A stretch of DNA of 64,000 bases from Maratus speciosus (taxonomy: Eukaryota > Arthropoda > Arachnida > Araneae > Salticidae): assembly GCA_963932465.1 (NCBI GenBank), contig OZ010787.1, forward strand, positions 12,149,284 to 12,213,283. Reading direction: 5' to 3'. A model generated the notes under the pieces. The model did not search any database. It had not been told where the DNA came from and saw nothing but the letters and a program-made list of their open reading frames with translations. The first letter of the stretch is position 1. Each line of letters begins with the position of its first letter. Positions 1-9,745 of this stretch are shown here, piece after piece. A program made the translations under genes and the position numbers.

Positions 1-760
1 ATTCAAACAATTTTATACATATAGCTCCAAACTTAAAAATCATCATCAGGGATACCGGACGGTAAAGAATTTCAGGGTACATTTTGACCCCCAACATCGT
101 CCAAAACTTATTTATCTCGTTAATATTGTTATACAATCATGCAAAGCATGTTTTCCAATATAAGAAATTTAAAAAAAAAAAAAAACAAGAATATGTACTA
201 AAATAAAAATCCTTATTCAGGGACTTAAAAGTAAAAATTATGTGAGAATGCCTCATGTACGCTACTATTATTGCGAATATTGACTTTGGTAATTTTGCCC
301 ATTTTGGTCGCCAAATACTTATGTGGAAATTATGCGAAATGGAAGGCCCAAGATGTAGTACCGAGAACCTTCTAGATTTTTTGAATCCCGGAAATATGTC
401 ATCACAGTTGACGTCATCATAAAGACGGGCTAAATAAACAAGACCGCTCTGTAGAGCTTTCACCTTTAAAGTGTGAAGCGATTTCAGTTACAGATCAACG
501 TGTGAGTATTATTATTTGTGTTTCGCTGAATCTACTACGCCGTTTATTTTATATTTATGATCCTAATTGAAATCTTTAATTGTGAGGAATATTGTCTAGT
601 AAACTGCATTAATGAACTCAGAACCTGCTTTTTAAAATTCAAGTCTATACTTCCATCACATTAAAAATCGTAGCTATTGTAACAGTAAACAGTAAAGGAA
701 TAGAATCAAAACACTGTACTAAAACTAATGTCGTGAAGGAATTTTCACCTTGTTATTAGT
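1..760. other. AT-rich non-coding flank
   Basis: No gene is supported here. A 15-A run lies at 171-185. A perfect palindromic CRE-type site, TGACGTCA, lies at 409-416 and is followed by TAAATAAA near 431-438, so a weak promoter is conceivable on the + strand. The only long open frame (minus strand, 137-463) ends in a Phe-rich stretch read from the A-run and shows no recognisable domain. Confidence 0.5.
409..416. promoter_or_regulatory. CRE-like palindrome TGACGTCA
   Basis: Perfect 8-bp TGACGTCA, the consensus site of CREB/ATF bZIP factors. A second partial match (GTCATCA) lies about 10 bases upstream, and a TAAATAAA tract follows about 15 bases downstream. No downstream gene could be tied to it. 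An 8-bp match can occur by chance in 64 kb, although CpG-containing words are rarer in AT-rich DNA. Confidence 0.2.
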
Positions 761-1263
761 AAAAACGTTAAAACATACATATAATTACTTAAAAGGTGCT
801 AAAAACATATAAAGATATTTGTTAATATAACCCTGAGATCTATCGAACGCACGCGCGTTCATTTTCAAAGGGGAAAGTTGACTGAGTGGAATAGAAGAAA
901 AAAAAACGTAAAACAAAACAAAATACTACGCATGCGCAAGCGAAGTTCAGTCCACTGCTCTAGAAGAAGAATTTATCATTTGGTTGGTATCGATTTGGTT
1001 TTAAATTCTGGGTATTTCAAGAGCTCTTGAAAATATGACTTGATCTTTCTATCCCTCTTCTAGAGCAGTGGACTGAACTTCGCTTGCATATGCATAGTAT
1101 GTTGTTTTGTTTTACGTTTGTTTTCTTCTATTCCAATCAGCCATCTTTCCCCCTTTGAAAATGAACTCGCATGCATTCGAAAGATCTCAGGGTTATATTA
1201 ACTAATATCTTTATATGTTTTTAGCAAATTTAAGTAATTATTTGTATGTTTTAATGTTTATAG
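761..1263. mobile_element. Foldback inverted repeat, arms ~200 bp
   Basis: The left arm (about 761-969) and right arm (about 1053-1263) are reverse complements at roughly 85-90 percent by eye, around an ~80-bp centre. Shared blocks include the CCCTGAGATC / GATCTCAGGG pair near 831 and 1185, and the AAGTTCAGTCCACTGCTCTAG block near 944 against its complement near 1060. Several arm differences are C-to-T or G-to-A changes at CpG (the CGCACGCGCG part on the left is CATGCGAG-like on the right), as expected from methylated-CpG decay. The centre holds an 18-bp perfect palindrome (1015-1032). No open frame and no clear target duplication are visible. The best reading is a non-autonomous foldback DNA element or an inverted duplication. 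Confidence 0.6.
1015..1032. repeat. 18-bp perfect palindrome
   Basis: TTTCAAGAGCTCTTGAAA reads the same on both strands. It sits in the loop region between the arms of the 761-1263 inverted repeat, so the whole structure can fold as a long stem with a small terminal hairpin. Confidence 0.75.
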
Positions 1264-3920
1264 TACATGAATAATTATCGTATGACTGTCCTGGATTTCA
1301 CCCCTTTATAAGATTTTGGCTTTTACAGAAATTTTTGTGAATACCACCGGATTTAAACATGTTTTCTATAGAAAATGATCAATGTATCATTTGTTATTCA
1401 TTTACAGGGCTATCCAAATGAATTCGAATACATTGTGGTCTATTGTTCATTTTAATTGTTAAAGCATCGTCTTCTAAGCTTTTATTTTACATTAATTTTA
1501 ATAATGTTACGCCATTTCAAATACTGTAAAATTCACATGCATTGATTATATGCACCACAGCATGTTTCTTATACAAACTCTTCTTAAAATCCTTTCCCCA
1601 GTCGAGCTGTTAGAAATAAATGAAAAATGGATTTTCGGAAGTAATTAGAGTTGTAAATTTGTTGTCTTTTAAAACAAAATCGGATTATTATTATTATTAT
1701 TTTTTTTTTTTTTAACGACAATAGGATTAGTTCTTTGCTGTCGTGTTTTGTTTTTATTTAAAAAATTCTTTGATAATAAATTGTAAAGTCTGAATAAATC
1801 AACTAATTAAAATGGTATTTTTATCTAAAGAATCAAATTTATTCAAAAGTACATATTGATTACCATTAAACTAACAAAAAGGTTTTTACAGTCCTCCCAA
1901 CTACACATTTGTCAGTGTGAATTAAACAGGAACCCTTTACATCGAAATTGATGTTTTGCATGTAATTTATAACATCATTGTAGATAAATGCGTAAATTAA
2001 AAAAAAAATAATAAACAGATAATTATTGGCTTTTTGTATTTTATTTCTTGAAGTATAAATTCCTGTTATTTTGTTCCAGATTAATTTGATGTTTATTTTA
2101 CGGAAATATGTGTATACTACCATGGCTGTATTTTAATGGCTGCTGAAACCGATGTACACGCAAAACTTTGAATAAACTTTCAAATGCAAAATTTATTAGG
2201 TTATTGGAATTTTTTAGTCGACAAGATCAATTGCACTTTTAAGGATGTTATTGATAGTTGGTAAAGCATCGTCTACTAAGCTTTTATTTTAAAAATTACG
2301 TTTTACAATAAACTCATTAATGAAATAAAATAGTTTTATCTGAAATAAAACATATAAATTCTGGTAACATGAAATGCAATAGGGGTAATCTTTTTTATCT
2401 TTAATGTAATCAGTTTAACAGTCTAAAAATTGCAAAGCACGAAATGCATGCCCCCATGAATTTTTTATCGTTCTTTATGCGTCTTATGGGATAAATAATA
2501 CAAACATAAAAGAAACATTGTATTATTCCTACCTTTAGCTGGTTCAATATTTAAGAGACGGTTTAATCTTATATTTGCAGGTACTGTCTTTTCGATCAGT
2601 TGATCAATATTCTGAAATAAAAAAAAATAATTAACAACTCAAATATTTTTTTTCTTTCTTTTTTTATCGCAATATTTGATGTCACACAACTAATTAATTA
2701 TACAAGAGAAGCCCAAAAAATTGTCGTATTATTGTCTTTATTTACTTATTTACTGGAAAAAAGAGCAGTTCCTTTTTAAGACTGTTTAATAACACTTTTA
2801 TGTTAATTAAGCTTAAAATATATCAATTTAATAAACAAATGCTGCAAATTTACAAAAGTGAATTATAACATATTCTGTAAAATAGTAATAAAAATAAATA
2901 ATAAAAAGAGCCAGCGCAATTATTTTTCAGAACTCAAATTAGATAGATATTACCTTTTAGTGTTGTGATAATGTTCCAGAAGTGGCTGCTAGTATTTCTG
3001 CGTCATATTTTGAATTATGTAACATGAAACTCATAAACAATAATTTGACAGGTAAATCTTTGTAACAGTAAGAATATAAGACTACATAGTTAAAATTGTG
3101 CATCTGAGGCTTTCAGCTACAGTTTTAGGTTAAGAAATAAGCAAAACAGTGTTGACTTTTATATCGTAATATTTTCATTTACGAAACGCACTTAATAACA
3201 AAAGGAGAAAATTTTGTTATACTTGCATAGAAAATATTATAAGCAAACATTTAAAATAACAGATGCAACAGACATCAAACACAATGCCCGTTTTTAAAGA
3301 AATATCATTCAATATTCGGAAATACATTAGCGTTCATTGGTGCAATCCTAAAAAATTTCATGAAGGTAGCATTTTTTAAAACTAGAACATGCTGTATTTA
3401 ACCACTCGAATATATCCAAATTTTGTAATGGTCTAGATTTTTAACAAAATTTATTAGAGCGCCAAAGTTGAAACGATCACGATGACAGTGGCCTATTAAA
3501 CTCAGAATGTAACCTGGTGGTCATAAATTAATTCAATAATAAGTCTCATGGGTGACCTGTAGCGGAGCATGGATTTAGTGATCTGGTCTTTCCGGAAGAA
3601 CAGATCCACAACTGATGCTTGGTTGAAACAAGATGCAGGTAGATCCATAGTACGTGTAATGCCAGTCATCTTTAGGAGCCATATTCTACTTTCAGAAGAC
3701 TTAGGTAATGCCTTAATAGTTTTTTCACTCTAGCTAAGGTGCTCGTTATAGTTTCATTTTCGTTTTAACTTCATGTCACAAGTTAATACACCTAATCAAA
3801 AAATGTGCAAATCTTGATCATATTACTAAGCTATACCTCAAAAACAATTTAAAATATTTAACGAGATGCTGTATTTTTTAAATTTCTTTATATTATTTAT
3901 TATTTGGGACTTAAAAGTCC
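1264..3920. other. AT-rich non-coding stretch, no gene seen
   Basis: No frame has coding character. There is a TTA microsatellite running into poly-T at about 1684-1713. A ~30-bp direct repeat (TAAAGCATCGTCT.CTAAGC followed by TTTTATTTTA) occurs at 1460-1489 and 2262-2291 with one or two differences, suggesting a dispersed repeat family. A less AT-rich island at about 3480-3720 has a ~50-codon minus-strand open frame without a recognisable domain or good splice sites. Confidence 0.5.
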
Positions 3921-3925
3921 TGTCG

Positions 3926-3944
3926 TGACATCATATATAAATAG
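3926..3944 (+). promoter_or_regulatory. Candidate core promoter: ATF-like site plus TATA box
   Basis: TATATAAATAG at 3934-3944 matches the TATA-box consensus well, and TGACATCA at 3926-3933, directly upstream, resembles an ATF/CREB half-palindrome. About 20 bases downstream the composition changes to a G-rich patch. About 180 bases downstream lies a strong splice donor (see 4124). Together these could mark a first exon beginning near 3965. AT-rich DNA makes false TATA boxes common, so confidence is limited. Confidence 0.3.
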
Positions 3945-3964
3945 TAAGATCATTCGGGGGGGAA

Positions 3965-4130
3965 GACGCATGTTTGTTTCTAGTACTTTTATGTGTCAAC
4001 AGATGGAAATACTGACCCGCTTGAGTGAGGAGTCTTGTCCCAGTGTGAACGTGGTGTGTGAATTTACCTTAATTTGTCGCCTTCCATCGCCGTTATTTCT
4101 GGATCTCTCGAGCATTTAACCTGGTGAGTA
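3965..4130 (+). other. Possible 5' exon ending in a strong splice donor
   Basis: This segment is clearly less AT-rich than its surroundings and ends in CTG|GTGAGTA, with the intron starting at 4124, a near-consensus metazoan 5' splice site. A pyrimidine-containing acceptor candidate ending TTACAG lies at 4228-4233. A short open frame crosses the segment but starts without an ATG and resembles nothing I recognise. It may be an untranslated first exon belonging to the TATA box at 3934, or chance. Confidence 0.25.
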
Positions 4131-4287
4131 AAGCCCTTATATTATTCCGTTGCTCATACTTAAAGTTCATAAACGGATGTTTTATTTTAAATATGATATT
4201 AGCAATATAAGTGAGTTCCGCATTCTGTTACAGACACAAGGCAAGCAGAAGTGACCATAATCTTGCACCAATATGGAAATAAGCGTG

Positions 4288-4322
4288 TGTGGTATCTTTC
4301 CCCAATACTTGGTGGAAGATGC
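4288..4322 (+). repeat. Left imperfect inverted repeat of transposon remnant
   Basis: Thirty-five bases beginning TGTGGTATC and ending GGAAGATGC. The reverse complement of 5412-5446 has the same length and matches at about 25 of 35 positions, including 8 of the outermost 8 and 9 of the innermost 9. The pair brackets the decayed pogo-like transposase and may be its old terminal or subterminal inverted repeats. No TA duplication is visible. Confidence 0.35.
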
Positions 4323-4381
4323 AACATGGTTAAGAAATAAATATAAATGAAGACAGAAAATGAAGTAATTCATTTTATCTT

Positions 4382-5227
4382 CCAAGTCACACCATCCAGT
4401 ATTTACAGTCGCTTGATCGTTCAATTTTCAAACCATTGAAAACATATTGGCGAGAAGCCCTGATCGCCTGGATCCAAAACAAATCAGATCCTAAACGTTC
4501 AAGACTTCAGTTTGGATCTCTTCTGAATACAGCTTGGAGCAAGGCAGCCACAGTAGGAAACGGCACTACTGGGTTTTCAGCTACTGAGATTTATTCCTGT
4601 AACCCACAAGCAATCCCAGAGCATGCGTTTGCTATCTCTGATGGTTCCAGCAATGATACAGCTGTTGCTTCCACAAGTGGCGCATATTACAATAGTTCTA
4701 CACCAGTAATTGCTTCACCCAATAGATCATGTGAGCCTATACTTCCAGTTCCTTCCACCAGCAGAGCTAAAGGCAGTGGACTGTCACCAGCAGTTGCCTC
4801 CACAAGCATAGAAAACGAGATTTTCTGTCTAGAAGCAACCTGCCCTATTCCTTAGGTCAGAAAACCTAAACCATCTGGGCATAAGAAACAAACAGCAGAG
4901 ATCTTAACTGCATCAGAGAGAAGAAACTTGATGCGGGAAAAGGCCAGAGAAAATCGGGAAAAGTCAAAAAAGGGCAAAATAAATAAAAAGAAACCTTCCA
5001 AAAAAACAGAAGAAAAAGGCACGTGTAAGCTCGTTTTCCTCGAGTGAAGAAATTCCTCTGGATACCAGTGGCGATAGTTTTGATGAGGATAATGATGATG
5101 ATTTTTGTGCCGTATGTAAAGGATACTTTTATGCTTAAAAAAGTCTCAAGTGTGATGTGATTGGATTCAGTGTATCAAATGCAAGAAATGGTTGCACGAA
5201 GATTGCAATGCTGATCATTTGCACTAA
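4382..5227 (+). pseudogene. Decayed C-terminal part of a pogo/Tigger-like DDE transposase
   Basis: Family knowledge: pogo/Tigger (DDE_1, Tc1-mariner superfamily) transposases end with a P-P-H-T-x-x-x-x-Q-P-L-D block that is thought to hold the third catalytic Asp, then an F-K-P-x-K-T-Y-W-R segment, a G-F-x-A-T-G-I-x-P-x-N-P-x-A-I-P motif, a basic linker and often a C-terminal zinc-binding motif. Seen here: PSHTIQYLQSLD at 4382-4417, FKPLKTYWREA near 4427-4459, SATEIYSCNPQAIPEHAF at about 4580-4633, a Ser/Thr-rich stretch, then an in-frame TAG at 4853. The same frame continues as a Lys/Arg-rich linker to a TGA at 5045. After a +1 shift near the A-run at ~5008 come an acidic stretch and C-A-V-C, then TAA at 5136. 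After another shift comes WIQCIKCKKWLHEDC at 5162-5206. The N-terminal DNA-binding region and the first two catalytic Asp are absent. It is clearly dead: two stops and at least two frameshifts. The nearest alternative is a jerky/CENP-B-like relative. Confidence 0.75.
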
Positions 5228-6080
5228 ATGAAATTTTGTGTAAGCTTGTACCTTATTAGTTTCAGCAAAGTAAATTTGAAAAAAAAAAAGTTATTTCAGT
5301 TTACAGATTTGTTTGTTTTTCCATAGTTATTGTTAGTTCACAGGTAATGTTCCAACGTTTTTCTTATTTTTCTTATTTTCTGTGGTGTTTCATTTTACCC
5401 CATAACTGGTGGCATCTTCCCCGTATATATGAGGGAACATACCACATTTACACCAGTTTACTTAACATTAAATTTGTCAAAAATGTACTTACTGGGAAAG
5501 GAATTAATAAGCATACATAACCAATTAATTAATGAAGAGCATGGTGTATTTTTTTCAATATCTTATTTCAATTTTTGGTTGTACTAAGCAAAACATCCTA
5601 TTATATGGCGACTTCGCCCGAATTACCTTACATGATACAAAAACGAATATATACGGGATAAATTATACTAAGATTCGGAAACTCTAAATAATATAACACT
5701 GGCAAACATTTATTTGTTTACTTATATACACAGGTAAATATATGCCTTATTATAGAAATTTATTTCCAATGATGATAGTCATAAAATAAATTATTTTTTT
5801 ACTAACGCAACGAAATGCTTTACATAAATGCACTGCTAATGCGGTCTTAACTCAATATTTTTAGGTTCGCAAAATTCACATTTTCCTTTTATTACTATTA
5901 CAAACAAAAGGTCAGTGAGCACCAGTGTTGGGTTCTCTAATATCATTCAACTCTGAAAATTGTTACTTTTTTATGCAAAAAATAAAATTTTATATAAAAA
6001 ACAAAATATTATTAAACTATTGCACCTAAAAAAAATCCAATTCATAGAAATTTTATGTTATATTTATTGTTTGGTCTTTG
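5228..6080. other. AT-rich non-coding stretch
   Basis: No gene is seen. Apart from the inverted repeat at 5412-5446, this is AT-rich DNA with short A and T runs. A local imperfect palindrome (ACTGGTG near 5405 against CACCAGT near 5451) surrounds that repeat. Confidence 0.5.
5412..5446 (-). repeat. Right imperfect inverted repeat of transposon remnant
   Basis: The reverse complement starts TGTGGTATG and ends GGAAGATGC, matching 4288-4322 at about 25 of 35 positions. It lies 185 bases after the last recognisable transposase codon, a reasonable position for a 3' terminal repeat. The bracketed element would be about 1.16 kb and would be an internally deleted, non-autonomous copy. Confidence 0.35.
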
Positions 6081-6099
6081 TTATTCAACGGAACTTTTT

Positions 6100-6300
6100 C
6101 AGTCCCTGAAGGCCCACCTGCTTCTCTAGGTGTTACGTCACTGGCTACTAGTCAAAAGGTGACGATTCGAATCCCGGAGTCAGGCATAGATGTTCGTAGT
6201 GGGTCGGATTCCACTTTAAACGGGGGTCCCAACTTGTTTAGCTCTCGTGTGCTAAAGATGAGCGTAGCACCCGCAAAACAAACTAACTAGTCCCCGAGAA
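6100..6300 (+). mobile_element. Possible tRNA-derived SINE piece
   Basis: A GC-richer 200-bp island in AT-rich DNA. GATTCGAATCC at 6164-6174 fits the RNA polymerase III B-box consensus (GGTTCGANNCC) and lies in a context like a tRNA T-arm (GTGACGATTCGAATCCCGG). A clear A-box is not visible at the right distance. The following ~110 bases (GTAGTGGGTCGG through GCACCCGCAAAAC) are unlike the surroundings and could be a SINE body. A 70-codon open frame crosses it but has no domain. A long A-run at about 6357-6383 follows but is not directly attached. Confidence 0.3.
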
Positions 6301-6352
6301 AAATATATATAAATTACTTTTAAATTGAATGAAATATATTGAAGAATCACTA

Positions 6353-6356
<4 letters not shown>

Positions 6357-6383
<27 letters not shown>
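6357..6383. repeat. Poly-A run
   Basis: About 27 consecutive A, broken only near its start. It may be a retroposon tail for the island at 6100-6300 or a simple homopolymer. No target duplication links it to either side. Confidence 0.6.
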
Positions 6384-6489
6384 CACGCTTATAAAATAAT
6401 CACATATGTTAGAGAACTCAGAATATAATAGATGATACTCTGCACAAAATGACAACTTCAAACAAACTGTCAACATTTGAAAAGTTTTA

Positions 6490-6869
6490 ACTCTGCTTTT
6501 TTTTTTTCGATAACCTTAACCCAGCTAGAAAATGTTTGCACTTTTTTTGCAAAAAAGTATAGATTGTACACAATTTGTGCATAAAAAGTGACTATTTTTG
6601 AACACTTCGAAAAGTATGCACATTTTGTGCAAACTGTCTGTATTTTTTATACATACAAAAAAGTGTATATTCTAAGTTGTCAAAAATTGTGCACACTTTT
6701 TGCATAAAATAAATTAATATTCCGTGTTCGCGACAAGTGTGAAGTTTTTATGCACACACACAAAATTTAAAAAAAACAAAAAACAAAAAAAAAAACTGTA
6801 GATTCCATTTTTTCAAAAATTATGTATTTTTTATGGATGTAAAAATTAGTACTTTTTTTTTTTTAAAGT
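6490..6869. other. Low-complexity stretch with recurring TTTTGCA / TGTGCA words
   Basis: Words such as TTTTTTGCA, TTTGTGCA, GTGCACACTTTTTGCAT and their complements recur every 20-50 bases without a fixed period, giving a quasi-repetitive, locally self-complementary region. Poly-A and poly-T runs follow at about 6771-6795 and 6852-6864. Nothing coding is seen. Confidence 0.4.
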
Positions 6870-7627
6870 ATATATATCCCCCCCCCCCTCTAAACGAAAA
6901 TTCTCAATTCCATTTTAATTTAAAGGTAAACGAAATAAATACATTTTACTATGTTTTTTAAAATAAGAAAAAAACAAATTTTAATTATTTAAATTTCAAA
7001 ATCCAGGAAGGGGCAATGTGGCTCCTCCCCCTCCCCCCTCTTTCATTAACAGAAATTTCCTGAGTTCATTTTTTATTTTAAGTCGCTTGAAAAAAATAAA
7101 TGTTACCATGTTTTTCAAAATAAGCAAAAAAGAAATTTTAATTAATTAAATTTTAAAATATGGGGTAGGGGTAATGGTTCACCGAAACCCTCTAACTTTA
7201 CAGAAAATTATTTAATTCCTCTTTTATTTTAAGTTATTCGAAAAGACAAAATTTTACTGTGTTTTTCAAAATCATTGAAAATAAAATTTAGAAATAATTT
7301 AGATTAAATCAAATGTAAATCAAATTCGAGGAAGGGCAATAGCTCTCATATGACCCCCCCCCCCCCCCCCCAAGTAAAAGTTCTTACTTCCTCTTTAATT
7401 TTAATATACTCGAAATAAGTAATTTTGCTGTGCATTTCAAAATCGGAGAAAAAGACATTTTAATTAAATAAGTTTCAAAATCCAGGTAGGGGCAAAATCC
7501 CCCCCCCCTTCCTTAACAGAAAATCCACAGTTCCACTTTTATTTTAAGTTACTTGAAAGAATAAAATTTACTTTTTTTTCAAAATCGGAGAAAAAAAATT
7601 TAGTTAAATTTTTAAATCGAGGGAGGG

Positions 7628-7773
7628 GAAATGGCCCTCCTAAGACCCCTTCCCCCAAAGGAAAATTCTTAGTTTATCTTTATTTTAAGTTACTCGTAAA
7701 TAATAAATTTGACTCTGTATTTCAAAATAGGAGAAAAATAAATTTTAATTAATCAAATTTTAAATGGCAGGGA
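7628..7773 (+). repeat. 146-bp segment duplicated at 7875-8020
   Basis: Positions 7628-7773 recur at 7875-8020, offset 247, with no difference that I can see by eye, although neighbouring units of the same tandem repeat differ at 20 percent or more. This points to a recent duplication inside an old array. Confidence 0.85.
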
Positions 7774-7790
7774 ATTTTAAATGGCAGGGA

Positions 7791-7873
7791 ATAAAATTTA
7801 GAAATAATTTAGATTAAATCAAATGTAAATCAAATTCGAGGGAGGGCAATAGCTCTCATATGACCCCCCCCCC
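7791..7873 (+). repeat. 83-bp segment copied from 7281-7363
   Basis: The segment begins ATAAAATTTAGAAATAATTT and ends in the C-run, matching 7281-7363 (offset 510) with one difference (GGAGGG against GAAGGG). It lies exactly between the two copies of the 146-bp duplication, so the inserted material came from a different unit of the array. This suggests a template switch or gene-conversion event rather than simple slippage. Confidence 0.8.
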
Positions 7874-8230
7874 TGAAATGGCCCTCCTAAGACCCCTTCC
7901 CCCAAAGGAAAATTCTTAGTTTATCTTTATTTTAAGTTACTCGTAAATAATAAATTTGACTCTGTATTTCAAAATAGGAGAAAAATAAATTTTAATTAAT
8001 CAAATTTTAAATGGCAGGGAGGAGCAATGGCCCACCCATGCTCCCACCCCCTATCAGAAAATTTCTTACTTCATCTTTTATTTTAAATTCTTCGAAAAGA
8101 ATAAATTTTATGAAGTTTTCAAAATTATCAAAAAAGAAAATTTAGCTAGTTAAAATCTAAAATCGAGTGAAGGGCAGTGGACTCCCCCCCCCCCTTTCAC
8201 ACACACACACTCACGGAAACTCTCTTCTTT

Positions 8231-8387
8231 CTGACGAAGCCTGTGATTACTAAGTGCATCCCTTATCATCTATCAAGCATAAATTCCAGTTATTATGAAA
8301 ATTACTTCTGCTTTTAAAAATCAAATGAAAAACGTTTATTTCTTATTAATTTATTTCAAATTTCTATTTAAACATTTGGGCAGAGAT
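8231..8387. other. Non-coding spacer
   Basis: A short CA-rich run (CACACACACACAC) at about 8199-8211 precedes this stretch. Nothing else is seen. Confidence 0.4.
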
Positions 8388-8524
8388 CCAGATACATTTT
8401 TCGCTGTTAGCGAAACGAGATTGTCCAATCAGAAGCCTGCATATTTGCAAAGAATAAAAAGGTCGCAAAACTGCAGGCTTCTGATTAGTCGATCTCGTTT
8501 CGCTAACAGCGAAAATCTATCTGG
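8388..8524. mobile_element. Hairpin MITE-like palindrome, arms ~55 bp
   Basis: The left arm starts CCAGATACATTTTTCGCTG and runs to AGAAGCCTGCA (8388-8441). The right arm (8472-8524) is its reverse complement with about five differences, ending AAAATCTATCTGG. About 30 bases form the loop. Nested in each arm is a second short palindrome (TTCGCTGTTAGCGAA). High arm identity and lack of coding capacity fit a short foldback MITE. No clear target duplication is present. A ~80-codon open frame reading through it is a shadow of the palindrome. Confidence 0.6.
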
Positions 8525-9520
8525 AACACGACCTTGATTATTATTTTCGTATATGCAGCTGCATTTCAACTCAACACTCCTTTTACTCTGTGGTGTTTAC
8601 ATGTATCGGCGCGGCGGCGATCTAGCTTACGTGTTACATGTGTCTGACTCTCGCCAGCTTTAGAATTAGCGAAACTTCTTGATTTTGTTTCGTTCTAGTT
8701 TTTTCTACTAGTCTACTTTTATTAATTGTATTTTTAAGGGCTAGTTTACTAGCTACAAGCTGGCGAGATAGTGGTCGTTTACACACGAACTTGTTTACTC
8801 GCTCAGTAGCCAACTCGCTATTTCATCACTTGCTGCGTTCAAAAGCTTTCTTTTATGATTTTTTCTGTAAAAAATGATTGTTTTTATATTGTGCTGATTT
8901 TTTGTGTGTGTGTGGACGTGTTTGTGGAAAAATGAAGTAGAACGCAAATGATATTGCCGAGTTTTTAAATGTATACCAAGAGTGGTACCCTGTGTTATGG
9001 AACACAAAACACACATTACTTCAATACGAAATTAAAAGATGAAATTTGGATTTCATATTCTAATGGTCATTTATAAAATTTCCTTAATTTTTAAGGTTTT
9101 GAGACCCATGTCCATTATTGTAACGTTTAATTAGTCTATTTTCAGTAATGGACACCCGATGCAATCATTGCTAAAAATGCAATTTCAGTGATGCTTAATA
9201 TGTCATAAAATCTTTTAACTGAAAACCTAATTAATCACATTTAATTTTTAAATAGCACTTATTGGAATGTAATAACACCGAAATTTTATAAATAGTGATG
9301 CTTTCAATTAATTTCATGTGGTTAATAAATTTTTCAAAATTTTAATGACAATTTTTTTTAATAACTCTGCCCTATTTATCTGTCAATCAGTGAAACAAAT
9401 CACGCAGCAGAATATTGTTTAAGTGCATATGGAAAAGAGAACCTCATAGTTTTCAACCCCTCCCCATTTAAATAAAAACAAACTATTGTTTTAACACAAA
9501 CTGATTGGTACAGTTATGAA
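8525..9520. other. AT-rich stretch, no gene seen
   Basis: It includes a GC-rich patch (CGGCGCGGCGGCG) near 8608-8620, a 12-bp perfect inverted repeat (TCTCGCCAGCTT at 8649-8660 and its complement at 8757-8768) and a short GT run near 8900-8911. None is enough to call an element or exon. Confidence 0.45.
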
Positions 9521-9556
9521 TATACGAATTGAATATTTCTAACTGAGCGAAAAAAT

Positions 9557-9627
9557 GCCTAGGCCGGGGATCGAACACAGATCCTTGCCTTGCAGGGCCA
9601 ATGCTCTACTGTTTAAGCTAACTAGGC
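9557..9627 (-). tRNA. tRNA-like sequence (Ala-TGC-like), probably a SINE or pseudogene
   Basis: Read on the minus strand it is 71 nt. The acceptor arms GCCTAG and CTAGGC pair over 6 of 7 bp. A GCTT...GAGC D-stem, a CCTGCAA anticodon loop (TGC, with C instead of the usual T at position 33), and a GTTCGATCC B-box in a T-arm with one mismatch follow. The anticodon stem has one G-G mismatch. The D-loop lacks the usual GG. It therefore looks like a tRNA-derived repeat, not a working tRNA gene. Confidence 0.4.
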
Positions 9628-9674
9628 TTGCAACCAGTGAACATATCGGAGTGAAATATGCTCACCGGTTGTCG

Positions 9675-9745
9675 GCCCAGTTAGCTTAAACAGTAAAGCA
9701 TTGGCCCTGTAAGCCAATGATCTGCGTTCGCTTCATGGCCTGGGC
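9675..9745 (+). tRNA. tRNA-like sequence (Thr-TGT-like), probably a SINE or pseudogene
   Basis: 71 nt on the + strand. The acceptor pairing GCCCAG/CTGGGC is 6 of 7 bp, the anticodon stem TTGGC/GCCAA is perfect, and the loop CCTGTAA would read TGT. The B-box region (GCGTTCGCTTC) is degraded. It is the inverted partner of 9557-9627; the anticodon stem is better here and the B-box better there, so the two arms have decayed independently. Confidence 0.35.

Larger units (their letters stand above)
6870..8230. repeat. Degenerate ~150-bp tandem repeat with poly-C tracts
   Basis: About nine diverged units of roughly 150 bp. Each has a C-run, then a piece like CAGAAAATTCTTAGTTCC, TTTATTTTAAGTTACTCGAAA, AATAAATTTTACTGTGTTTTTC, AAAATCGGAGAAAAA, AATTTTAATTAATCAAATTT and GGGAGGGGCAATGGCCC. 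C-runs occur near 6879, 7022-7037, 7343-7371, 7499-7508, 7651, 7862-7873 and 8178-8191. The longest C-run is about 18. No open frame is conserved between units. Two internal segments are duplicated (listed separately), so the array has been rearranged recently compared with the age of its units. Confidence 0.75.

Noticed and set aside
137..463. 108-codon minus-strand open frame
   Set aside because: Its C-terminal Phe-rich stretch is read from an A-run, no domain is recognisable and no splice or promoter context supports it on that strand.
3480..3720. ~50-codon minus-strand open stretch in a less AT-rich island
   Set aside because: It has a weak donor (CAG then GTTACA), no recognisable protein similarity and is short; it could be an exon but the evidence is too thin.
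8295..8537. 80-codon + strand open frame
   Set aside because: It runs straight through the 8388-8524 hairpin, and the peptide simply mirrors the palindrome.
8649..8768. 120-bp element with 12-bp terminal inverted repeats TCTCGCCAGCTT
   Set aside because: The inverted repeat is perfect but short, with no target duplication or internal structure; chance or a remnant cannot be told apart.
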